Positions 1-5,556 of a stretch of DNA of 6,976 nt are shown here, in pieces. The translations under genes and the position numbers were made by a program. The DNA is from Lachnospiraceae bacterium (GTDB lineage: Bacteria > Bacillota_A > Clostridia > Lachnospirales > Lachnospiraceae): NCBI GenBank assembly GCA_017634255.1, contig JAGBNT010000009.1:1-6976 (forward strand), read 5' to 3'. Each line of letters opens with the position of its first letter. Within the stretch, counting starts at the first letter, position 1. The notes beneath the pieces were generated by a model. That model made no database searches. It saw nothing but the letters and a program-made list of their open reading frames with translations, and had not been told where the DNA came from.

Positions 1-27
1 CCTCATGAATCTGCAGGCTATCTGCTG

Positions 28-64
28 TTATAGTGAACGACAGATTTTTAGTCATTCACTATAA
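28..64. repeat. Perfect 10-bp inverted repeat forming a potential hairpin
   Basis: The arms TTATAGTGAA (28-37) and TTCACTATAA (55-64) are exact reverse complements. After a C/A mismatch (38/54) the stem continues with GAC (39-41) against GTC (51-53), leaving a 9-base loop. The stem is AT-rich. On the plus strand it is followed by a moderately T-rich stretch (TTATTTGTT), so it could be a weak terminator for a gene lying left of the window. On the minus strand no T-run follows. It overlaps the stop codon of the minus-strand remnant at 48-332. It could equally be an operator or the end of a small mobile element; the sequence does not decide this. Confidence 0.5.
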
Positions 65-332
65 TTATTTGTTCCATATTAAACGAATCAGTCAAATGCA
101 ATAGCTTCCTTCTCCCATCTCTTTCAGGAAGTCCGCGCAACAGGAATACATCTCCTGCTGCTTTCACAAGTGCTTCGGCATCGTTTTTTTTCAGACCGGC
201 AACGGTCTTGCACTTAATAATATCATAATACCATGACTTTTTGCGGACGAAATCGGAAATTGCATAAATGACAGGAGATAGATTTTCGCTTGCTGTACAA
301 ACCGGATTAAAGTATAATAAAAAACGACACCA
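48..332 (-). pseudogene. Start-less open frame, likely C-terminal gene remnant of unknown family
   Basis: Reading the minus strand, a frame stays open for about 94 codons from 332 (just after a TGA at 333-335) to a TAA at 48-50. It has no ATG until codon 75-77, near its end, and no Shine-Dalgarno-supported alternative start. The part between about 284 and 81 reads like real protein, with segments such as ISDFVRKKSWYYDIIKCKT, NDAEALVKAAGDVFLLRGLP and RRKLLHLTDSF: alternating hydrophobic and charged residues and few low-complexity runs. The part upstream of about 285 overlaps the promoter of the tetR gene and is less protein-like. I read it as the C-terminal end of a gene whose 5' part was lost. 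I do not recognise the family. A chance open frame of this length is possible but not favoured. Confidence 0.35.
290..318 (+). promoter_or_regulatory. Sigma-A-type promoter of the tetR gene
   Basis: A perfect -10 box TATAAT lies at 313-318. Exactly 17 bp upstream is TTGCTG (290-295), which keeps the TTG of the -35 consensus but matches poorly in its second half. The predicted transcript would start near 325 and carry a leader of about 40 nt with GGAG at 351-354 before the ATG at 365. An imperfect GACA...TGTC pair (326-329 and 337-340) sits at the expected start site and could be a small operator for autoregulation, but four-base arms are weak evidence. Confidence 0.55.
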
Positions 333-364
333 TCATTGTCAAAAACGGACGGAGATTAGACAAT

Positions 365-1039
365 ATGAGAGATCCGGGAGCAGATCATGCGACGATGGCT
401 GTTCGGCGCGAAAGGATGTTGAACGCAGCTTACAAACTGTTTACGGAAAAAAGCATCACATCAGTCACCCTGGATGAGATTGCCCGGGAAGCCGGCTGCG
501 GGAAAAAAACTCTTCTGCGGTACTATGATTCCAAGCTGCAGCTTGTGATTGCAGTTGCCGTGCATCAATGGGGACAGATTCTTCAGGATATCCCTGAACG
601 CAATGACAAAAGTAACCTTGAAAGGGCATCAGCCAGAGAGGAATTTGTGTTTTACCTGGATTCCTTTATAGGGTTATATCTCGATCATCGGGAGCTGCTG
701 CGCTTCAACCAGTTATTTAACGTTTATGTGCAATCGGAGAAACCTGACACCGGGACACTGGAGCCTTACCGGGATATGGTAAAGGGACTGGCGAAGCGTT
801 TTCATGTGATATATGAAAAGGCGGAGCGGGATCATACGATCCGCACTGATATTCCTGAGCATGAGATGTTTTCAGCCACGCTGCATCTAATGCTGGCTGC
901 GGTGACAAGATACGCTGTCGGGCTTGTCTATCAGTCCGAGGAGGGCTTTGATGCGGTAAAGGAGCTTGAAGTCTTAAAAGAAGCTCTGCTGGCAAAGTAC
1001 ACAGCCTATGGTGATCCAAAATGCCTGATAAAAAAGTAG
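365..1039 (+). CDS. TetR/AcrR-family transcriptional regulator
   Basis: This 224-residue protein has the length and layout of the TetR family: an N-terminal helix-turn-helix DNA-binding domain (about residues 16-61) and an all-helical ligand-binding and dimerisation domain (about 70-215). The DNA-binding part is visible as AAYKLFTEKSITSVTLDEIA followed by AREAGCGKKTLLRYYDSK, the classic recognition-helix pattern in which K-T-L-x-R-Y-Y replaces the more common G-x-L-Y-x-Y-F. The ATG at 365 is preferred because GGAG lies 10 nt upstream and a promoter precedes it; an in-frame ATG at 395 has a GGGAG about 14 nt away and is less well placed. The alkylsulfatase gene follows on the same strand after 78 bp, so it is the likely target, probably derepressed by a hydrophobic or detergent-like ligand. 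The ligand is inferred, not read from sequence. Confidence 0.9.
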   Translation: MRDPGADHATMAVRRERMLNAAYKLFTEKSITSVTLDEIAREAGCGKKTLLRYYDSKLQLVIAVAVHQWGQILQDIPERNDKSNLERASAREEFVFYLDSFIGLYLDHRELLRFNQLFNVYVQSEKPDTGTLEPYRDMVKGLAKRFHVIYEKAERDHTIRTDIPEHEMFSATLHLMLAAVTRYAVGLVYQSEEGFDAVKELEVLKEALLAKYTAYGDPKCLIKK

Positions 1040-1098
1040 ATCAGATAAAACTCATTCTATTTACCACTCTTTTACCAGTGCTGATGAAAAGTGCAAAA

Positions 1099-1105
1099 AG
1101 AAGGG
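1099..1105 (+). promoter_or_regulatory. Ribosome binding site that sets the alkylsulfatase start
   Basis: AGAAGGG-type purines ending at 1105 lie about 12 nt before the ATG at 1118. The in-frame GTG at 1091 has no purine-rich site upstream, and it would place this site inside the coding region. The ATG at 1118 is therefore chosen, although the spacing is slightly long. Confidence 0.5.
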
Positions 1106-1117
1106 ATATCCACGAAA

Positions 1118-3109
1118 ATGAACAGAAGCAAAACAGAGATAAATTATATCGATACTGCCGCTGCAGTACCTTCATTTGAACCCACCTCCGCCGAGGCAAA
1201 GGAGGCTACGGAATATACGAAGGCCGCAAACGAAAGCGTTTACGATATGCTGGATTTTGATGATGAAAGCGAGAAAGAAAATGCGCTTAAAGGCCTCCTG
1301 GAAGCGCCGGAGCGCCTTGTGATCTACGATGAGGATGGAAATGAGGTTTGGAATGTGGCGGACTACAGCTTTGCGAGCGAGCTGGAGAAAGCCCCGGACA
1401 CGGTAAATCCAAGCCTTTTCAGAAATACTCTTTACAACTCCTACGCAGGACTTTTTGAGGTTTGTGACGGCATCTACCAGGTCAGGGGATATGATATGGC
1501 TAATGCCACTTTCATCCGTACAGATAACGGCTGGGTGGTTTTTGATGTGCTCATGTGCAGGGAGGATATGGAGGAAGCGAAGGCTTTAATGGAAAAGCAT
1601 TTTGGGCAGCTCGACATCAAGGCCGTACTTTACAGCCATTCCCATATAGACCATTACGGCGGTATTTACGGGCTGATAAATAAGGAAGATGCTTCGGATT
1701 CCTCGCTGCCCCTTGAAGAGCAGCTTAAAAGCGGGAAGGTCGTGGTATTTGCTCCGGAGGGCTTCCTTAAGTATGCCGTGGCTGAAAATATCTACGCGGG
1801 CACGGCGATGGGAAGGCGGGCTCAATACCAGTACGGGACTCTCTTAAAAGCCGGTCCCAAAGGAAAGATGGCTATAGGGATCGGTCTGGGACAGGCTCTT
1901 GGTCACAGAGGACTTCTTCCGCCCACATATACAGTCAGCACTAATGAGACCGTTATTGTGGACGGTTTGGAAATACGTTTTCAGCTTACGCCGGGAACCG
2001 AAGCTCCCGCGGAAATGAATGCTTATTTTCCAAAATACAGAGGGCTTTGGCTTGCAGAAAACTGTAACTGTACAATGCACAATATCTATACCCTGAGAGG
2101 CGCAGAGGTACGCAATGCTGCGGACTGGGCGAAATATATACTGGAGGCGGAGGCTCTCTTCGTGGATGAAACGGATGTGGTCTTCCAGTCGCATAACTGG
2201 CCGCACTGGGGAACGGAAGCGATCCGGGAGTACATGAAGAATACTGCGGTGATCTATAAATACATCAACGATCAGACTCTGCATTATATCAATCGGGGCT
2301 ATACCGCGGCGGAGATTTCCAATACACTCGTCCTGCCGGAGAAGCTGAACAAAGTCTGGTACATGCGCCAGTATTACGGCACCTTAAGTCACAACATAAA
2401 AGCGGTCTATCAGAAGTACATGGGCTGGTACGACGCAAACCCCGTAAATCTGAATCCCATGTCTCCGGAGGATTCCGCAAAAAAGCTGGTTTCATACCTC
2501 GGGGATACGAATCGGGTTCTGGAGCTTGCAAAGCAGGACTATGATAACGGGGAATACCAGTGGGTGGCTCAGATCACAAAAGAGCTTATCTTCGCTGATC
2601 CATCCAATCAGGCTGCAAGAAATCTCTGTGCGGATGCCCTGGAGCAGCTTGGTTATCAGGCTGAGAGCGGGATATGGAGGAACGCTTACCTCGTGGGAGC
2701 ATTGGAGCTTAGAAGGGGAAATCAGACGGACAGCCTTTCCTTTTTCAGCGGTTCAAGCATGGAAACAAGGGCGGCGATGACACCGGAGATGATCTTTGAC
2801 TACATAGATATCGGAACTGACGCCCTTAAGGCCGCGGACGACGATGTAAGCCTTAATGTGATCTTTACGGACCATAATGAGAAGTATTATATAACGAGAA
2901 AGTCCGGAGTCCTGCTTACCTATAAGGACAGGCAGGAAAAGGATGCGGAATGTACCGTAACGCTTACGGGTCCCGCCCTCCTTGGCGCAATGGCAGGAGA
3001 TGCGGAAAGTATGAACTCGATCAGGCTCGAGGGAGACACTGAGGCATTCAGGCGCTTGCTGAAATATATGAGCGCGCCGAGGCAGACCTTTAATATCATT
3101 GAGCCATGA
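1118..3109 (+). CDS. SdsA1-like alkylsulfatase (metallo-beta-lactamase fold), cytoplasmic
   Basis: This 663-residue protein matches the class III (SdsA1-type) alkylsulfatases, which hydrolyse primary alkyl sulfates such as dodecyl sulfate to alcohol and sulfate with two zinc ions. The order is family-typical: metallo-beta-lactamase domain (about residues 90-365), helical dimerisation domain (about 380-525) and SCP2-like C-terminal domain (about 545-660) thought to shape a hydrophobic substrate groove. Visible metal-site residues are H174, H176, D178 and H179 in SHSHIDHYGG, E295 in TPGTEAPAEM, E314 in AENCNCTMHNIYTLRG and H359 in QSHNWPHWG. The conserved H321 and R327 of the substrate-side motif are also present. 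All expected ligands are intact, so it should be active. Unlike Pseudomonas SdsA1 it has no signal peptide; its N-terminus is polar and acidic, which implies a cytoplasmic enzyme. The tetR gene lies 78 bp upstream. The exact substrate is not determinable from sequence. Confidence 0.92.
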   Translation: MNRSKTEINYIDTAAAVPSFEPTSAEAKEATEYTKAANESVYDMLDFDDESEKENALKGLLEAPERLVIYDEDGNEVWNVADYSFASELEKAPDTVNPSLFRNTLYNSYAGLFEVCDGIYQVRGYDMANATFIRTDNGWVVFDVLMCREDMEEAKALMEKHFGQLDIKAVLYSHSHIDHYGGIYGLINKEDASDSSLPLEEQLKSGKVVVFAPEGFLKYAVAENIYAGTAMGRRAQYQYGTLLKAGPKGKMAIGIGLGQALGHRGLLPPTYTVSTNETVIVDGLEIRFQLTPGTEAPAEMNAYFPKYRGLWLAENCNCTMHNIYTLRGAEVRNAADWAKYILEAEALFVDETDVVFQSHNWPHWGTEAIREYMKNTAVIYKYINDQTLHYINRGYTAAEISNTLVLPEKLNKVWYMRQYYGTLSHNIKAVYQKYMGWYDANPVNLNPMSPEDSAKKLVSYLGDTNRVLELAKQDYDNGEYQWVAQITKELIFADPSNQAARNLCADALEQLGYQAESGIWRNAYLVGALELRRGNQTDSLSFFSGSSMETRAAMTPEMIFDYIDIGTDALKAADDDVSLNVIFTDHNEKYYITRKSGVLLTYKDRQEKDAECTVTLTGPALLGAMAGDAESMNSIRLEGDTEAFRRLLKYMSAPRQTFNIIEP

Positions 3110-3115
3110 AAACAG

Positions 3116-3151
3116 CGGTATCTGATTTTGGCAAATCCTTAAGCGATACCG
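3116..3151 (+). repeat. Small inverted repeat after the alkylsulfatase gene
   Basis: CGGTATC (3116-3122) and GATACCG (3145-3151) are perfect reverse complements. Between them lies a second small hairpin, GATTT (3124-3128) against AAATC (3133-3137) with a 4-base loop. No T-run follows, so this is not a standard intrinsic terminator. It is the only structure I see in the 145 bp between the sulfatase and the next gene, and I found no convincing promoter there. Confidence 0.25.
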
Positions 3152-3242
3152 TCTGCGGTGTGGCGGCCATGGCGGAATAATAGTAAACGAATGTTCCGAA
3201 AAAAAGCCCGGCGCGTATTCAACCACAGTGAGGAATGATTTT

Positions 3243-3247
3243 GGAGG
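3243..3247 (+). promoter_or_regulatory. Strong ribosome binding site that sets the start at 3255
   Basis: GGAGG lies 7 nt before the ATG at 3255, an ideal arrangement. An upstream in-frame GTG at 3228 would put this site inside the gene and has no comparable site of its own. The protein therefore begins MCTNQGN. Confidence 0.85.
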
Positions 3248-3254
3248 AAAAGAT

Positions 3255-5135
3255 ATGTGCACTAATCAGGGTAATACGGGTTCGCTCCAACAGCAGCAGC
3301 CGTCGCAGCAACCGAATATTACGGCAGCGCCGGTCACGACCGCAGCCAATCAAAATGTCAATTTACAGCAGCCTGCCACGATCAACCAGAAAGTTAACCT
3401 TCAGCAGCCCGCCATAATCCGGCAGCAACATCCGCAGCAGCCCAAAATATGGGAGCGCTATCAGCTAACATCTGACCAATGGCTGCAGGGCGTTCAACAG
3501 ATGGAGCAGGTAAATGACCTTAAAAATGCAAGGCCTGAAGAGATCAATCTGGAACGGGCGCAGAATATGGTCTCGGCTGCATCACAAACGGTAGTGAATG
3601 AATTTAATACCGGCAAGCATTTAAGCGGCAAGTCCAAAAGGCGCAGAAAGAAGGCTTTTGAGTCCAAGAAAACGCTCTATGACAGCAGCGCTGCAAAGAC
3701 CTGGAGAAAAGACCGGGAGGAGGGCAGGCAGGACTGGAGAGTCCCTCAGGGCACGGCGCTTCAGCAGACCGGGGCACCGGCTGCACAGGCTGTAACGATC
3801 ACCGCGAGTATTGCCAATATCCGTAAGATGCATGACTGCACCATGGATTTTTTAAACTACGACAACGATACACAGTTCATAGCGCATTTTAACGACGCCT
3901 ATGCACAGCTTAATACCTTCGCCGGGCTTAAGGATGCCCTGAGTAATCCTACGGAAGCTGAGCTGAAGACCCTTAAGGATAACAAGCTTCCTGATATTGA
4001 AAAGCTCCGCGAATCGGTCGGGGAATATACCCGGATAAGGGATTTCTACCGGGCGAAGATGGATGTGATATCAAGCCCCTTTTACATGGTGCTGCGGAAG
4101 ACAGATACCGACAAGCTGACTGTAGATGAGATAGAGCAAAATATACAAAAATGCCGGACAGCCCACAGGGATAAGCTTGCCGATTATCTGGAGGCGATAA
4201 AGACCCTGAAAACGCTGAAAAATAACAATGTGGAGCATAACCTTAAGGCAAGTGTGCGCAAGCAGACCGGTGGAGGCATGGATAAGAAGAAGGGTGCCTA
4301 TTTTGCTCTGGGAGTAAGGGACTATGGCATTGAGACCAGCGCCAGTTCAGGCTTAAAGTATTCTCCTGAAAAAGATTTTACCGGCTATAACACCGAAGCC
4401 CACAATGAATATTGGGAAAAAAGGGATCAGGCGCTCGAAGAAAAATGGAAGGAGCAAAAGAAAAATGCTTCCGAGCTGGACAATGCATCCTTAAATATTT
4501 TTGATGTGGGAGTTGGAGTATCAGCCTCGGCGAATATAGCAGAGGTCGGTGCCTATGCCGGAAGTACACACAGGAGCCTGTCGGCGGTGGGAAAGGGAGC
4601 GGTAGGCGCGGTCAAGGCCTCCGGAAAGATCGGTGCTTCTCTGGCTCTTGATACGAAGGATATAATCAAGGGTGAGATAGGCATCAGCGGCGACGCATCC
4701 GCATCCGTTGCAAAGGGCAGAGTCTCCGCATCGGCTTTCAAGAACTTTAAACACGCGCCTTTGGGAGCGTATCTTGATACCCAGGGAGATGTCCTGACTG
4801 CAAATGCCAGTGCTGTTGCAAAGCTGGGACGCTTTAATATGAACATTAACGGGCAGGATGTGGCTCTGACCGGAGGAGCAGTCATGATCTCTGCACAGGC
4901 GGCGTTTGCCACAGGTTCAATATCCGGAGGATTAAACCTCTTCGGAGTAAAGATCGGAATTACCCTCTCCGGTCAGCTTGGGGGTGCGGGCATCACTACC
5001 GGAGGATATGTCAGCACCTCCAGAATAGGCTGCAGTCTCGGCGCCCTGGTAGGAATGGGCGGAACTGCTTCGCTGGATGTGGATTTCAGCCATTGGACCG
5101 ATAAGATCATATCCAGCCTCAGAAAAAACAAATAA
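3255..5135 (+). CDS. Unrecognised 626-residue protein: Gln-rich start, helical middle, Gly/Ser/Ala-rich C-terminal third
   Basis: I do not recognise this family. Residues 1-65 are rich in Gln, Asn and Pro and hold two tandem 12-residue repeats (34-45 and 46-57). A basic cluster follows at about 126-133 (KSKRRRKK). Residues about 186-338 look helical and charged, with possible coiled-coil segments. From about 415 to 615 the sequence becomes rich in Gly, Ala and Ser, often alternating small or polar with hydrophobic residues (for example VGVGVSASANIAEVGAYAG and IKGEIGISGDASASVAKG). That pattern suggests repetitive beta structure rather than ordinary membrane helices. There is no signal peptide, LXG domain or obvious catalytic motif. 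The next gene, 85 bp downstream, encodes a DUF4176 protein, so a role as a type VIIb-linked effector or structural component is plausible but inferred. Similar small-residue tails occur, from memory, in some Bacillota secreted toxins; this cannot be verified here. Two intracellular alternatives are a scaffold or a membrane-associated protein. Confidence 0.85.
   Translation: MCTNQGNTGSLQQQQPSQQPNITAAPVTTAANQNVNLQQPATINQKVNLQQPAIIRQQHPQQPKIWERYQLTSDQWLQGVQQMEQVNDLKNARPEEINLERAQNMVSAASQTVVNEFNTGKHLSGKSKRRRKKAFESKKTLYDSSAAKTWRKDREEGRQDWRVPQGTALQQTGAPAAQAVTITASIANIRKMHDCTMDFLNYDNDTQFIAHFNDAYAQLNTFAGLKDALSNPTEAELKTLKDNKLPDIEKLRESVGEYTRIRDFYRAKMDVISSPFYMVLRKTDTDKLTVDEIEQNIQKCRTAHRDKLADYLEAIKTLKTLKNNNVEHNLKASVRKQTGGGMDKKKGAYFALGVRDYGIETSASSGLKYSPEKDFTGYNTEAHNEYWEKRDQALEEKWKEQKKNASELDNASLNIFDVGVGVSASANIAEVGAYAGSTHRSLSAVGKGAVGAVKASGKIGASLALDTKDIIKGEIGISGDASASVAKGRVSASAFKNFKHAPLGAYLDTQGDVLTANASAVAKLGRFNMNINGQDVALTGGAVMISAQAAFATGSISGGLNLFGVKIGITLSGQLGGAGITTGGYVSTSRIGCSLGALVGMGGTASLDVDFSHWTDKIISSLRKNK
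3354..3425 (+). repeat. Two tandem 36-bp (12-codon) repeats inside the gene at 3255
   Basis: The units 3354-3389 and 3390-3425 encode NVNLQQPATINQ and KVNLQQPAIIRQ, identical at 9 of 12 residues and directly adjacent. Synonymous codons differ between the units (for example AAT against AAC and TTA against CTT), so the duplication is not recent and the protein sequence appears to be maintained. Confidence 0.75.
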
Positions 5136-5171
5136 TGACTTTTGCGTGCAGGATCGCTTATCGTCAGGTAA

Positions 5172-5187
5172 TCACACTATAGAGTGA
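5172..5187. promoter_or_regulatory. Near-perfect 16-bp palindrome upstream of the DUF4176 gene, possible operator
   Basis: TCACACTATAGAGTGA equals its reverse complement at 14 of 16 positions; only the A/A pair at 5176 and 5183 breaks symmetry. It lies 33 bp before the ATG at 5221, in the 85-bp gap after the large gene. It contains TATAGA (5178-5183), which could serve as a -10 box, but no matching -35 box is present at 16-18 bp. A repressor operator or a processing site in a joint transcript are both possible. No terminator is visible in this gap, so read-through from the upstream gene is likely. Confidence 0.4.
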
Positions 5188-5220
5188 CAAGTATCAAGAA
5201 ATAAGAAAGGCGGCATAAAA

Positions 5221-5523
5221 ATGTACGAAAATCTGTTACCAATCGGCTCTGTTGTTCTTTTAAAGGGCGGAAAAACCAAACTAATGATCACTGGAAGGAT
5301 ACTCTCCGATGAGAATATGGAGGAGATATATGATTATGTCGGAGTAGTCTATCCTCTGGGAAATACCGGGGAGGAAAACCAGTATTTCTTTAACCGCGAT
5401 TCTATCGAGCGGGTCTATTTTATCGGATATCAGGACGAGGATGAGATAAGGTTTAAGAACGAGGTTCTGACAAACCTCGGAGAGCTTGAGATAAAAGACG
5501 GTCAGATAGTTGCAAAAGAGTAA
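5221..5523 (+). CDS. DUF4176 family protein (type VII secretion-associated)
   Basis: This is a small soluble protein of 100 residues, full length for the DUF4176 family. The family signature runs along the whole chain: LPIGSVVLLKGG near residues 6-17, LMITGR at 21-26, YDYVGVVYPLGN at 37-48, and FFNRDSIERVYFIGYQDEDE at 56-75. The pattern is a compact beta-rich fold with an acidic end and no signal peptide or membrane segment. Members are common in Bacillota type VIIb secretion loci next to LXG-type toxins, where they are thought to act as accessory or targeting factors. The role in this locus is inferred from that association. AAAGGCGG lies 7-10 nt before the ATG. The GNAT gene begins 33 bp after the stop codon, and the large Gln-rich gene ends 85 bp upstream, which suggests one operon. 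Confidence 0.88.
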   Translation: MYENLLPIGSVVLLKGGKTKLMITGRILSDENMEEIYDYVGVVYPLGNTGEENQYFFNRDSIERVYFIGYQDEDEIRFKNEVLTNLGELEIKDGQIVAKE

Positions 5524-5556
5524 AGAAAAGCCCCGAAAAAGGAAAAGAGCTGAAAA

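Noticed and set aside
1091..1117. GTG start for the sulfatase adding nine residues.
   Set aside because: There is no ribosome binding site before 1091, and the purine-rich site lies after it; the ATG at 1118 fits better.
3196..3215. A-run followed by GCCCGGC, which on the minus strand looks like a GC-rich stem plus T-run terminator.
   Set aside because: The GC part pairs over only about three bases, and no minus-strand gene ends here.
3228..3254. GTG start for the large protein adding nine residues.
   Set aside because: The strong GGAGG at 3243-3247 lies 7 nt before the ATG at 3255 and clearly serves that start.
2753..3262. 169-codon open frame on the minus strand.
   Set aside because: It lies opposite the sulfatase C-terminal domain, whose plus-strand protein shows clear family features; the minus frame has no recognisable domain.
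3285..3435. CAG-rich stretch as a microsatellite or CRISPR-like repeat.
   Set aside because: It encodes the Gln-rich N-terminus in frame with varied codons, and there are no regularly spaced identical repeats with unique spacers.
28..5187. CACTATA occurs both in the hairpin at 28-64 and in the palindrome at 5172-5187, suggesting a shared regulator.
   Set aside because: The two have different architecture (long hairpin with loop against compact palindrome) and share only seven bases, which is expected by chance over this length.
5165..5190. CACTATAG at 5175-5182 matches the core of the T7 phage promoter.
   Set aside because: Only the eight core bases match; the upstream recognition region and the bases after the start differ. 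It is better explained as part of the palindrome at 5172-5187.
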